From assembly GCA_041396965.1 (NCBI GenBank), contig JAWKXN010000001.1, positions 558,001 to 622,000 on the forward strand: DNA of 64,000 nucleotides, given 5' to 3'. This document shows, one piece after another, positions 7,769-17,062 of the stretch. Position numbers and translations under genes: made by a program. Position 1 is the stretch's first letter. Each line of letters begins with the position of its first letter. This stretch comes from Rickettsiales bacterium (GTDB taxonomy: Bacteria > Pseudomonadota > Alphaproteobacteria > Rickettsiales > SXRF01). The notes beneath the pieces were generated by a model. That model was given only the letters and a program-made list of their open reading frames with translations. It was not told the origin of the DNA and ran no database searches.

Positions 7769-9376
7769 ATGACAATAGCAAAAAGAAAAAATGTTATTAG
7801 TAAAGAAATTATAGCACAAATGACTGCGAAAGCCCCTTTGCAGTCAGACACGGTTATCGCTGAATTAGAGCATCGTAGGGAAGGCGCGCGTAGAGGAGGC
7901 GGTCAGAAAAGAACCGACGCGCAACACTCTAAAGGAAAACTTACCGCTCGTGAGCGTATAGATGTATTGCTTGATCCGGATTCCTTTGAAGAATTTGATA
8001 TGTTCGTTGAGCATCGCTGTACTAATTTTGGCATGCAAGATAATGTGATACCTGGTGACGGCTGTGTTACCGGACACGGAACGATAAACGGCAGGTTAGT
8101 CTATATATATAGTCAGGATTTCACGGTTCTTGGTGGCTCTCTGTCTGAGACTAATGCTGAGAAAATATGCAAGATTTTAGACATGGCGATGAAAGTAGGA
8201 GCGCCGGTTATCGGTTTGCTTGACTCAGGAGGAGCGCGTATCCAAGAAGGTGTCGATTCGCTTGGTGGGTTCGCTGAGATTTTTCAGCGCAATGTACTCG
8301 CTTCTGGCGTTATTCCACAAATATCGGTGATAATGGGACCATGCGCTGGTGGCGCGGTATATTCTCCGGCACTTACCGATTTCATAATAATGGTACGTGG
8401 TTCTTCATACATGTTTGTAACTGGTCCTGACGTGGTTAAAACCGTAACTCATGAGATAGTAAGTCAAGAACAGTTAGGGGGTGCGGATACCCATACTCAT
8501 AAAACCGGTGTCGCTGACCTTGCGTATGATAACGATATAGAGGCGTTGATTCAGGTGCGTCGGATGTTTAATTTCTTGCCGCTTTCTAATAAGACAGGTG
8601 TTCCAGTGCGCCCAACCTCTGATCCTGCGGATCGGGTGGAGATGTCACTAAATACCTTAGTACCGGAAAATCCAAATAAAGCCTACAACATGAAAGAGCT
8701 TTTGGAAAGAGTAGTTGATGAGGGTGATTTCTTTGAGGTGCAGCCGGATTACGCTAAAAATATAATTATCGGCTTTGGTAGAATGGAGGGACATACGGTT
8801 GGTTTTGTCGCTAACCAACCAACTCAACTCGCCGGTTGTCTTGATATTGACGCTTCTCGTAAAGCCGCTCGTTTTATCCGTTTCTGTGACGCTTTCTCAA
8901 TACCGCTAGTTACATTTGTTGATGTTCCAGGATTTATGCCCGGAACTCATCAAGAACATAATGGGGTAATTAAGCATGGAGCTAAGTTGCTGTTCGCTTA
9001 CGCGGAGGCTACCGTGCCGAAAATTACCGTGATAACCCGTAAAGCTTACGGTGGCGCTTATGACGTTATGAGTAGTAAACATCTGCGTGGCGATGTTAAT
9101 TACGCTTGGCCATCAGCGGAAATCGCGGTTATGGGACCTAAGGGAGCTGTTGAGATAGTATTTCGTGGTAAATTCGCTAACGATGAGGAAGAGCAGAAAT
9201 TGATTGACGATTACCGTGCTAAATTCGCTTCTCCATTTGTCGCCGCATCACGAGGTTTTATTGATGATATTATCAGACCGCAGAATACACGCTGGCGAAT
9301 ATGCCGCTCGCTTTCAACGCTACGTAGTAAGGATATTAAAAATCCTTGGAAGAAGCATGATAATCTACCATTATAA
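7769..9376 (+). CDS. pccB: Propionyl-CoA carboxylase beta subunit
   Basis: Carboxyltransferase moving CO2 from biotin to an acyl-CoA (propionyl-CoA to methylmalonyl-CoA). The 535-residue crotonase-fold protein has the paired glycine-rich oxyanion regions (LLDSGGARIQEG and GPCAGGAVYSPALTDF in the N-terminal half; TRKAYGGAYDVMSSKHL in the C-terminal half). The end NPWKKHDNLPL matches the family C-terminus, so the gene is complete. The alpha subunit pccA lies 1.1 kb downstream, after two small genes. The exact acyl-CoA is inferred from similarity. Confidence 0.92.
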   Translation: MTIAKRKNVISKEIIAQMTAKAPLQSDTVIAELEHRREGARRGGGQKRTDAQHSKGKLTARERIDVLLDPDSFEEFDMFVEHRCTNFGMQDNVIPGDGCVTGHGTINGRLVYIYSQDFTVLGGSLSETNAEKICKILDMAMKVGAPVIGLLDSGGARIQEGVDSLGGFAEIFQRNVLASGVIPQISVIMGPCAGGAVYSPALTDFIIMVRGSSYMFVTGPDVVKTVTHEIVSQEQLGGADTHTHKTGVADLAYDNDIEALIQVRRMFNFLPLSNKTGVPVRPTSDPADRVEMSLNTLVPENPNKAYNMKELLERVVDEGDFFEVQPDYAKNIIIGFGRMEGHTVGFVANQPTQLAGCLDIDASRKAARFIRFCDAFSIPLVTFVDVPGFMPGTHQEHNGVIKHGAKLLFAYAEATVPKITVITRKAYGGAYDVMSSKHLRGDVNYAWPSAEIAVMGPKGAVEIVFRGKFANDEEEQKLIDDYRAKFASPFVAASRGFIDDIIRPQNTRWRICRSLSTLRSKDIKNPWKKHDNLPL

Positions 9377-9392
9377 CTCGTTATAACGTAAA

Positions 9393-9749
9393 ATGATAAA
9401 GTTGCTTTTAGTTGTTATTTTTATCTTTCTAGTCTTCGTCGTGGCAGGTTGGCAGAAGAGAGGTATTAAAGATTTTGCTGACCGAGCGGAGGTAGTTACA
9501 GCCATAGTCATTGAAAAATATGAAAAGACGCGTAAGGCTGACCATCCTTCCCGAGTGGAGAGGATTATAAATTACAGCTACATGGTAGAGGGTAAGGAAT
9601 ATACTGGTGAGGATACGGTAGAGTTTTCTGATTTATGGCAGCAGGTAAAAAAAGGACAGGAAATAGAGGTGTATTTCCTTAGAGAAAATCCTGCGAAAAG
9701 CCATCCAGTTATCCTCGTGCGACGCAGAGCGGGAAAAGGAGATTATTGA
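9393..9749 (+). CDS. DUF3592-like membrane-anchored protein
   Basis: 118 residues: one N-terminal membrane helix (about 3-20) followed by a beta-rich domain with IINYSYMVEGKEYTGEDTV and GQEIEVYFLRENPAKSHPVIL, the pattern of DUF3592-type proteins. These have no established function. It lies 16 bases after pccB and could be co-transcribed with it. Confidence 0.6.
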   Translation: MIKLLLVVIFIFLVFVVAGWQKRGIKDFADRAEVVTAIVIEKYEKTRKADHPSRVERIINYSYMVEGKEYTGEDTVEFSDLWQQVKKGQEIEVYFLRENPAKSHPVILVRRRAGKGDY

Positions 9750-9882
9750 GCTATATTCATGCGTTACCTCTAGTACCTAGCACCTAATATGTATTTATCT
9801 AAAATTTTAACATATATTAATAATTGATTAATTTATCTTATATATACTGTAATGGTGAACGAGTATATATAAGGATTTTCTC

Positions 9883-10278
9883 ATGGTAGATGCCGTAGGT
9901 TCCGTCCTTTCCGGTCTTGCCGCCGCTAGCAGAAGGCTAGAGGTAAGCGCTAATAATGTGGCTAATCAACAAAGTACGGCGACACAGGTAAATGGTGTTA
10001 CCACCAATAAGCCGTTTATTCCAAAAGATGTTGTGCAGATTTCTTTAGGCTCCGGTGGTGTTCGTACTGAGATAAGAGACATTGATAATGCGACTGTAAG
10101 AAGACAAGACCCTGATAGTCCACAAGCTGACACGGAAGGGTTTGTTGAGTTTCCTGATGTTGATATCGCTAAGGAATTAGTGGATCAGCAAATCGCCTCT
10201 TATGATTTTAAGGCTAACCTGAAGTCAATACAGGTAGCTGACCGCTTGCAACAGAATCTACTAGATATTTTAAGCTAG
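9883..10278 (+). CDS. FlgC-like flagellar rod-type protein, orphan
   Basis: 131 residues with the N-terminal rod-protein signature GLAAASRRLEVSANNVANQQST and the C-terminal heptad region DIAKELVDQQIASYDFKANLKSIQVADRLQQNLLDIL, as seen in short rod proteins such as FlgC. These polymerise in the flagellar basal-body rod. No flgB, fliE or other flagellar gene is nearby, so it is an orphan that may be a remnant, a dispersed flagellar gene or a protein with another export-related role. Ribosome site AAGGA. Confidence 0.7.
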   Translation: MVDAVGSVLSGLAAASRRLEVSANNVANQQSTATQVNGVTTNKPFIPKDVVQISLGSGGVRTEIRDIDNATVRRQDPDSPQADTEGFVEFPDVDIAKELVDQQIASYDFKANLKSIQVADRLQQNLLDILS

Positions 10279-10335
10279 TAGCGATTATTTTTCTGAATAC
10301 AGCTTTGCCTTGTTAGCTCTGATCCATTACGTATA

Positions 10336-10355
10336 TGAAAATCAGTATATTTTCA
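10336..10355 (+). repeat. Dispersed hairpin repeat TGAAAAT...ATTTTCA
   Basis: A 7-bp stem and 6-base loop followed by CGGGG. The same sequence theme (TGTGAAAATCAGNNGATTTTCACGGGG) recurs at 61126-61154 and 61215-61244, and in inverse orientation at 24196-24230 and, with changes, at 24319-24353. It lies in the 197-base gap between the FlgC-like gene and pccA, which otherwise shows no gene. Confidence 0.55.
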
Positions 10356-10475
10356 CGGGGCAAATATAAATACCTTATCTCCATTCAACTTTTACATTGA
10401 ATTAGTTTTAGCCGCAGTTTACAAATATAATCCACTTAGGATTAACATTTTTTATATTCTGTAGGTCTTTAACAT

Positions 10476-12467
10476 ATGTTCAATAAAATTTTAATAGCAA
10501 ATCGAGGCGAAATAGCTGTTCGTATTATTCAAACCTGTCGTAAGATGGGTATCAAAACAGTCGCTATATATTCAGAATCAGATACTAGCGCGTTACATGT
10601 TAAGGAAGCGGATGAGGCGGTTTATATCGGAGCGTCTCCATCAATTAAAAGCTATCTGAACATAGATAATATTATGAGTGCTATTGATTTTAGTGGCGCG
10701 CAAGCAGTTCATCCGGGTTATGGCTTCTTGTCTGAAAACGCTGAGTTTGCTGAAAGACTAAAGGAGGCAGGAGTAACTCTAATTGGACCGGGTGCTGACG
10801 CTATCAGGCGGATGGGAGATAAAATAGAATCAAAGAAAGTAGCGGTAAAAGCGGGGGTATCTACCGTGCCAGGTAATTTGGATGTTGTCTCCTCTAACGA
10901 GGAAGCAATTAAGATAGTCGCTGATATCGGTTATCCGGTTATGATAAAAGCCGCCGCCGGTGGTGGTGGTAAAGGTATGCGGGTAGCCCGTGATGAAAAA
11001 GAACTGATTGATGGCATTAAACACGCCGCTTCAGAAGCCGCTAGTAGCTTTAAGGATAGTCGGGTTTTTATAGAGAAGTTTTTTGAGAATCCCCGCCATA
11101 TAGAAATTCAGATACTCGCTGATAGTTATGGTAATACGATATGGCTTGGTGAGCGTGAATGTTCAATTCAGCGCCGCCACCAAAAGGTTATAGAAGAAGC
11201 GCCGAGCTCTTTTATAAGTGATAAAGTACGCCGTAAAATGGGAGAACAAGCGGTGTCTCTTGCTAAGGAAGTTGGTTATGTATCTGCTGGAACTGTGGAG
11301 TTTATAGTTGATAATAACAGCCAGTTCTATTTTCTTGAGATGAACACCCGTCTGCAGGTTGAGCATCGTGTTACCGAGCTTATCACCGGCATAGATTTGG
11401 TTGAGCAGATGATTCGCATTGCTGCTGGTGAGAAATTAGAATTAAAGCAGAAAGATATAGAGTTTGAGGGATGGGCGTTTGAGGCTCGTCTCTACGCCGA
11501 AGATCCAAAGCGTGGATTCTTGCCTTCTACCGGTAGGGTAGGTCGTTATATTGAGCCAAAAAATATAGACAATATTTTGATTGATACCGGAATTTATGAA
11601 GGTGGTGAGGTAAGTATGTTCTACGACCCGATGATCGCTAAGGTATGCTCTTACGGCGATGATCGTAAGGAGGCGATTGATACTTTGAAAACTGCTCTTT
11701 CTTCTTTTGTTATAGAGGGAATTTCTCATAATGGCAGTTTTTTGGAAGCCATACTTGCTAATAAACGTTTTGAGGAAGGCGATATATCCACAAATTTTAT
11801 TGAGGAAGAATATCCTGATGGTTTTATCGGCGCGGAACTTACTTCTGATATTACCAAAACTTTCTTAGGTACTGCGGTCACTGTATTCCTACGTGACGCC
11901 GAACGAGCTGCGAAAGTAAGTGGTCAGCTTTATGGTAGAGAGCGAGCTATTGGTTCGCACTGGGTGGTAAGTGTTGATAATGAAAATTATAATATTTATG
12001 TTCGTCCGGATCAAGATCAAGGCTATTTTATTACTCACAATCGTAAGCTTATATCAGTAAAAACTCAATGGAAAATCGGGCGTAGCTTATTTCAAGCAAC
12101 TATAAATGGTAAGCCGGTCGCCGTTCATATAAAGAATCTTGAGGAAGGTTATATACTTACCTATGGTGGCGCGGACGCGGAGGTGAGGGTGCGCTCACCA
12201 AGAGTAGCTGAACTAGCGCAGTTCATGCCAGAGAAAAGAGATAGGAATCGTAAAGATCAATTGCTCGCGCCGATTGCCGGACTTATCGTTGAGCTTAAGG
12301 TTAAAGAAGGTGAGCAGGTAAACGCTGGTCAGGAGTTGCTAGTAATTGAGGCGATGAAAATGGAAAATGTCATTTACGCCGATCACGCTACGACTATAGA
12401 AAAAATAGAGATTGGCGCTAAGGATACAGTGGCGGTTGATCAACTACTTATAAAATTCGCCGCTTAG
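10476..12467 (+). CDS. pccA: Propionyl-CoA carboxylase alpha subunit (biotin carboxylase + BCCP)
   Basis: 663 residues in the usual order: biotin carboxylase (N-terminal FNKILIANRGEIAVRI, ATP-grasp with AAAGGGGKGMRVA near 165 and EMNTRLQVEHRVTE near 290), a linking BT-type domain, and a C-terminal biotinyl domain with EAMKMEN placing the biotinylated lysine at 628. It carboxylates biotin using ATP and bicarbonate for PccB. The product methylmalonyl-CoA feeds succinyl-CoA through mutase. Complete by length and motifs. Confidence 0.94.
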   Translation: MFNKILIANRGEIAVRIIQTCRKMGIKTVAIYSESDTSALHVKEADEAVYIGASPSIKSYLNIDNIMSAIDFSGAQAVHPGYGFLSENAEFAERLKEAGVTLIGPGADAIRRMGDKIESKKVAVKAGVSTVPGNLDVVSSNEEAIKIVADIGYPVMIKAAAGGGGKGMRVARDEKELIDGIKHAASEAASSFKDSRVFIEKFFENPRHIEIQILADSYGNTIWLGERECSIQRRHQKVIEEAPSSFISDKVRRKMGEQAVSLAKEVGYVSAGTVEFIVDNNSQFYFLEMNTRLQVEHRVTELITGIDLVEQMIRIAAGEKLELKQKDIEFEGWAFEARLYAEDPKRGFLPSTGRVGRYIEPKNIDNILIDTGIYEGGEVSMFYDPMIAKVCSYGDDRKEAIDTLKTALSSFVIEGISHNGSFLEAILANKRFEEGDISTNFIEEEYPDGFIGAELTSDITKTFLGTAVTVFLRDAERAAKVSGQLYGRERAIGSHWVVSVDNENYNIYVRPDQDQGYFITHNRKLISVKTQWKIGRSLFQATINGKPVAVHIKNLEEGYILTYGGADAEVRVRSPRVAELAQFMPEKRDRNRKDQLLAPIAGLIVELKVKEGEQVNAGQELLVIEAMKMENVIYADHATTIEKIEIGAKDTVAVDQLLIKFAA

Positions 12468-12490
12468 AGTTTTTCTGTAAGTCAAAAAAA

Positions 12491-12535
12491 TGTATAATTC
12501 CAACCGAGCATTAGCGAGTTGAGAAATCTTAAAAA
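12491..12535. repeat. Left half of a palindromic repeat split by the insertion sequence
   Basis: Reads TGTATAATTCCAACCGAGCA onward to GAGAAATCTT. It pairs imperfectly with the inverse of 13577-13613 (TGTAATCCCAACGTAGCGAA onward to GATCTT). Together they form one long palindrome with TGT...ACA ends. The insertion sequence lies exactly at its centre. Confidence 0.65.
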
Positions 12536-13576
12536 TAGGCATAATTAAAAAAGTGTGATGCTTTTTAGAAAGAATTGAGGAAAGCTTTTATAGCTTTTTT
12601 CTTTCTATGGAGTTTCAACCCACGGTGGATATTTATTCTTTCCTTGAGGTGAGAGAAGAAGCCTTCTAGATGGTTGGTTGTTGGCGGAATATTCTGTTCT
12701 GGAAATTCCTTGTATGTAAATAGCCTGTGCAGATTTTCTTGCACGGAATTATATGCAGAACGCGTCCTTCCGTGCGTAAATCTTCCACCCTTTTTGGCAT
12801 TCAGGAATCCTTTGTGCTGCTCTGCCAGAGCGTAAAATTGAGCCACAAAATCTTCTGGTTCGGTATTGCATAATTTTTCCATCAACTCCTTCAAATCCTT
12901 TGCAGGACGGAGCTTTGGATTATTTCCAGTATATCGCCTTACAATCGCTTTTTGATGGAAAATACACATTTGAATTGGTACTCCACCAAGTGTTTTTCTG
13001 ATGTTTTCATAAAACCCTTTGCGCCCATCAATGGTCACTGATTTGAAGCAATATCCTGCCTGCACAAGCTCATGCAAAGCTTCACGCAAATGCTTCACTG
13101 ATTCGGTTTTGATCTCTTGGTAATAAATGATTCTGCTGCCATCATGCGCACAGAAATAGCCATATTCTCTGCCGAAGAAAGACGCATCCATGAGCAGGTT
13201 AATCGCTTCTTTTGAGGCAGGAAAAATTAATCCTTCTGCCCACTCAAGAGCATCAAATTCCTTGGTGAGCTTGGGGATGGAAATATCAAGAATGCTAGCA
13301 ATTTCTGCTAGTGTTCGGCGTTTGTGCAGCCAGTCTAAATAGTAACGCTTATAGTCGGTTTTTTTGCCGCGCTTATCAACCCATTGATGTAAGCACAAGT
13401 TGCAACGATACCGTTTACGACCACGCAATTTGCCATTGCTTTTTATGCTGCTCAAACCGCATTTTACACAGCGTTTTTAGACACTTTTATAATCCTTTTT
13501 TAAAAATACAGTATATCGCATTGTTTTATAAAGCAATTATGCAGATTCTAGCATCACACTTTTTTAATTATGCCTA
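12536..13576 (-). mobile_element. Insertion sequence, IS256 family (IS1249-like)
   Basis: A 1041-base element bounded by perfect 27-bp inverted repeats: TAGGCATAATTAAAAAAGTG onward at 12536-12562 and its inverse at 13550-13576. It holds one transposase gene on the minus strand. Flanks share only A-runs, so no convincing target duplication can be called. It sits between pccA and aatA and disrupts no gene, but splits a palindromic repeat. Confidence 0.88.
12565..13484 (-). pseudogene. IS256/IS1249-like DDE transposase with a frameshift at an A5 run
   Basis: The open frame from the TTG at 13455 codes for 296 residues with the acidic triad in context: LLMDASFFGREYG, VTIDGRKGFYENI and TTNHLEGFFSHLKERINIHRG. 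Upstream in the same frame are TGT GTA AAA TGC (Cys-Val-Lys-Cys), which with the later CNLC complete a zinc ribbon, but no start codon exists before a TAA. A GTG at 13484 with an AAGGAT site lies one frame off. Adding one A to the run at 13474-13478 would join them (MSKKRCVKCG). So either one base was lost, or the A-run allows slippage. Function therefore uncertain. Confidence 0.75.
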
Positions 13577-13613
13577 AAAAGATCCTTCGTCGCTTCGCTA
13601 CGTTGGGATTACA
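13577..13613. repeat. Right half of the split palindromic repeat
   Basis: Contains GATCCTTCGTCGCTTCGCTA then CGTTGGGATTACA, a common form of dispersed palindrome end. Partner of 12491-12535 across the insertion sequence. Confidence 0.65.
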
Positions 13614-13682
13614 TTTGAGAGTAGATAAAACCGGAAGCAAGTAACTTATCCTTCACTTCCGAATTTTCTATCCTTCTTTCTT

Positions 13683-14888
13683 CTAACCTTCCAGCCCCGC
13701 GCAGGCGGTTTTTATTCGCTCCATAGCTTTTTGTAGGGCTGATTCGCTGGTGGCATAGGATATTCTGAAATATCCTTCCATACCGAAAGCGCTTCCGGCG
13801 ACCGCCGCCACTAGTGCTTCTTCCAATAGATACTCACAAAAATCATTACTGTCTTTTATAACTTTGCCTTGAGAAGTTTTTTTGCCAAGTAATTTTTTTA
13901 TGTTTGGAAACACGTAAAAAGCGCCTTCTGGCTTTAGACAACTTATACCATCTATATTATTTAGAGCGTCTACCACCAAATCACGGCGACCAGCGAATGA
14001 TTTATTCCACTCTTTCATAAAATCCTGCGACGAGTCAAGAGCGCACACAGATGCCGCTTGGCTTATAGAACAAGCACCAGACGTACTTTGTGACTGAATA
14101 TCAGCTATTGCTTTTATAACTTCTTTATTCCCACCGGCGTAACCTATACGCCAACCAGTCATGGCGTAAGCTTTGGAAACACCATTTACGGTAAGTACAC
14201 GGTCAAATAATTCCGGCGCAACTTCAGCTAGCGTATGGAATTTGAAACCGTCATAAACCAGATGCTCATAAATATCATCAGCAAGCACCATAACTTGCTT
14301 GTGCTTAAGCAGTATGTCAGCCAAAGCTTTAAGCTCAACTTCGCTATAAGCCGCTCCAGTTGGATTGGATGGCGAGTTAAGTATCAACCATTTGGTTTTT
14401 GGGGTTATCGCTTTTTCTAAGTCTTTCGCTGTTAGTTTGAAGCCATTTTCTTCTGGGCAATCTATTATAACTGGCTTTCCTTCAGCGATTAATACCATGT
14501 CAGGGTAAGATACCCAGTAAGGAGCTGGGATTAAAACCTCATCTCCAGCGTTTAATGTGGCAAGAAAAGCGTTAAATATTATCTGCTTCGCGCCAACTCC
14601 AGCGATAATTTGACTCACGGCATATTCTAAATTATTCTCTCTTTTGAATTTGCTGATAATGGCTTTTTTAAGAGCGGGAGTTCCAGCGACCGCCGTATAT
14701 TTGGTGTCTCCTTTATTTATCGCCTCAATAGCGGCTTTTTTGATATGCTCCGGTGTATCAAAATCCGGCTCACCAGCGCCTAACCCTATTACGTCTTTTC
14801 CGGCTGCCTTAAGCTCAGCGGCTTTGGCGGTAACAGCAAGGGTAGGGGATGGTTTTACGACGCTTAATCGGTTTGCGATGTTTGACAT
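13683..14888 (-). CDS. aatA: Aspartate aminotransferase (class I PLP aminotransferase)
   Basis: 401 residues of the AAT-I fold. Visible are the substrate motif GLGAGEPDFDTPEHIK near residues 37-52, LILNSPSNPTGAAYS, and NGVSKAYAMTGWRIGYAGG with the PLP lysine at 239. It exchanges amino groups between aspartate and 2-oxoglutarate. Family subgroup (AAT-Ib, sometimes also using prephenate) fits by length and motif order. It is followed by a convergent insertion sequence and preceded by the FKBP-like gene on the opposite side of a 48-base gap. Confidence 0.92.
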   Translation of the reverse strand: MSNIANRLSVVKPSPTLAVTAKAAELKAAGKDVIGLGAGEPDFDTPEHIKKAAIEAINKGDTKYTAVAGTPALKKAIISKFKRENNLEYAVSQIIAGVGAKQIIFNAFLATLNAGDEVLIPAPYWVSYPDMVLIAEGKPVIIDCPEENGFKLTAKDLEKAITPKTKWLILNSPSNPTGAAYSEVELKALADILLKHKQVMVLADDIYEHLVYDGFKFHTLAEVAPELFDRVLTVNGVSKAYAMTGWRIGYAGGNKEVIKAIADIQSQSTSGACSISQAASVCALDSSQDFMKEWNKSFAGRRDLVVDALNNIDGISCLKPEGAFYVFPNIKKLLGKKTSQGKVIKDSNDFCEYLLEEALVAAVAGSAFGMEGYFRISYATSESALQKAMERIKTACAGLEG

Positions 14889-14936
14889 GATATTTCCTGT
14901 AATTATGTGTGTTGTTGAATAATACGGTAGAATTAT

Positions 14937-15896
14937 TTAAGGTATAGCCTCTATATATATAATCGCTGTTTGCTCTTTGGGAAGAGGTAACTTAATCTGA
15001 TTAGAATTTTCTATTAGCGGTTTTTGGGTAGATGGCGGCGCTATTATAACTCTTTTCTTGCCTGGCTCTAAACCCAGAACTCCTTGCTCTAAGGCGAAGA
15101 AAGTATCTGAAGCGCCTATGGTAAAACTTATAGTCTCTTTTTTGTCGCTATCCATATTATCATATAATTTATTTCCAGCTATATCCCAGATGGAAATATT
15201 GAGTTTTACCTCATCCCCACAACTATAAAAAGCTCCTTTATCATACGGAGCGTCATTTAGCACCTTAAAGGCTGATATATCTGGAATCTTCGGCGATATA
15301 TCAACCATTTCAACTTCAAAATTAGTGTCGGTATCATCCGTTATGCTATCTTTATTAAATCCATCAGCGCCATACGCCATATGGTGTGGCGATAATATGT
15401 TACGCTTACCACCTTTTTTCATGCCTATAACCGCCTTCTCAAGCGCGGGCATTGATTCTCCAGCGCCGATTATAAAGCTAATCGCTTTTTTATTCTCAAT
15501 TTCTTTTTTGCTGATTATCTCTACTTGTTCTTTAGAGTCCTCATTTTTCTTTTCTTCCGCAAACGAGCGATAATTTATAGTAACTTTCTGACCACAAATA
15601 GCGCCGTCACCTTCGCCTACTTCCGCGTCAGTAGCGCTCAACCTTCTAGTTTTTACTGGGAAAAGTTTACCTTTTAACGGTTCAATATTTATTATTTTTT
15701 TGTCGTCAAATATTGAGCCAAGAGACAGAGCTTCTTCACTATTATGATTTTTGGTTAAAGACTCTACAGCATTTTGGTGGTTTTTTTTACCAATACCATT
15801 GGTAATAAACGCATAGATAAGAAAAGCGAAAAAAGCCCAAACCAGTACAGGTGAGACTGGCTTATGATCTGGCTTTTTCTTAAAAAAGTTAAACAT
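14937..15896 (-). CDS. Membrane-anchored protein with two FKBP-type isomerase domains
   Basis: 319 residues: a short cytoplasmic N-terminus, one membrane helix at about 18-36, then two FKBP-like domains. The first (about 95-205) has ISFIIGAGESMPALEKAVIG and MKKGGKRNILSPHHMAYG, the classic FKBP core. The second (about 215-318) keeps ISFTIGASDTFFALEQGVLG and LEPGKKRVIIAPP but ends more divergently. It probably acts as a periplasmic folding factor. Aromatic active-site residues are only partly kept, so the second domain may be a chaperone fold without isomerase activity. Confidence 0.75.
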   Translation of the reverse strand: MFNFFKKKPDHKPVSPVLVWAFFAFLIYAFITNGIGKKNHQNAVESLTKNHNSEEALSLGSIFDDKKIINIEPLKGKLFPVKTRRLSATDAEVGEGDGAICGQKVTINYRSFAEEKKNEDSKEQVEIISKKEIENKKAISFIIGAGESMPALEKAVIGMKKGGKRNILSPHHMAYGADGFNKDSITDDTDTNFEVEMVDISPKIPDISAFKVLNDAPYDKGAFYSCGDEVKLNISIWDIAGNKLYDNMDSDKKETISFTIGASDTFFALEQGVLGLEPGKKRVIIAPPSTQKPLIENSNQIKLPLPKEQTAIIYIEAIP

Positions 15897-15949
15897 GATA
15901 TATTTCTATAATTTTCTACTTCCAACCTTTAGTTGCTAGTCCATAGCAC

Positions 15950-17050
15950 CTAATTATTAAATCTAAAATGCAATACATCGCCATCTTTTACAATATATTC
16001 TTTTCCTTCCAAGCGAAATTTACCAGCGTCTTTAGCTCCACTTTCCCCATTACATTTTATGTAGTCGTCATATGAGATAGTCTCAGCCCTTATAAAACCT
16101 TTCTCAAAATCGCTATGGATTATTCCTGCCGCCGCCGGAGCCGTAGTCCCACTAGTTATTGTCCACGCTCTTGCCTCTTTAGGACCGATAGTAAAATAAG
16201 TAAGAAGATTTAGTAAGCTATATGACGCTTTTATTATTCGTGAAAGCCCTGTTTCCATAAGCCCTATAGTTTCTAAGAATTCCCGCTTTTCCTCATCACT
16301 GCCAAGAGTTGATATTTCCGCTTCTATTTTCGCTGAGATAATTACAGAAGCCGCGTTTTTGGCCTGAGCCATAGCTTGTACTTTTTGTGATAAACTATTA
16401 CCACCTGCCGCGCTCTCCTCATCAACGTTACATATATACAATACAGGTTTAGAGGTAAGAAGCTGCAATAGCTTCATTTGCCGCCTTTCTTTCTCGTCAT
16501 ACAGTTCAGTATCCCTAGCTGGTTTTCCTTCAGCCACAACTTTGATAACCCGTTCAATAAGACTCACCTGTTCCGCAAGCTCTTTATCTGATTTAGCTTT
16601 TTTCTGTAAAGTGGGAAGCCGCTTTTCTAGGCTTTCAAGATCAGCGAGAATTAATTCGGTTTCCACAATCTCAGCGTCCCGCATCGGGTCAACACCGCCT
16701 TCAACATGGGTGATATTACCATCCTCAAAACAACGCAGCATATATATTATAGCGTCAACTTCCCTGATATGAGCGAGGAATTGATTGCCAAGCCCTTCAC
16801 CTTTACTAGCGCCTCGTACTAGACCAGCTATATCAACAAATTCAATTTGAGTTGGTATGATCTGAGCTGATCCAGCTATTCTTGCTAGTTTTTCTATCCT
16901 ATCATCAGGGACATTTACCTTGCCAATATTTGGTTCTATCGTACAGAATGGATAATTGGCGGCCTCCGCTTGCACAGTAGAGAGTAAGGCATTGAATAAT
17001 GTCGATTTACCGACATTTGGTAGTCCGACTATACCACACTTAAACCCCAT
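15950..17050 (-). CDS. ychF: Ribosome-binding ATPase YchF/OLA1
   Basis: 366-residue TRAFAC GTPase-fold protein that prefers ATP. The P-loop GLPNVGKS is at residues 8-15, followed by NYPFCTIEPN and DIAGLVRGASKGEGLGN. The base-recognition motif is NVDE in place of NKxD, typical of YchF. A TGS domain forms the C-terminus. It lies 12 bases downstream of pth in the prs-rplY-pth-ychF run. Confidence 0.95.
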   Translation of the reverse strand: MGFKCGIVGLPNVGKSTLFNALLSTVQAEAANYPFCTIEPNIGKVNVPDDRIEKLARIAGSAQIIPTQIEFVDIAGLVRGASKGEGLGNQFLAHIREVDAIIYMLRCFEDGNITHVEGGVDPMRDAEIVETELILADLESLEKRLPTLQKKAKSDKELAEQVSLIERVIKVVAEGKPARDTELYDEKERRQMKLLQLLTSKPVLYICNVDEESAAGGNSLSQKVQAMAQAKNAASVIISAKIEAEISTLGSDEEKREFLETIGLMETGLSRIIKASYSLLNLLTYFTIGPKEARAWTITSGTTAPAAAGIIHSDFEKGFIRAETISYDDYIKCNGESGAKDAGKFRLEGKEYIVKDGDVLHFRFNN

Positions 17051-17062
17051 TTTTCCCTCTAT

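Noticed and set aside
12528..13584. Target-site duplication of the insertion sequence
   Set aside because: Flanks CTTAAAAA and AAAAGATC share only an A-run, which the palindromic target alone can explain.
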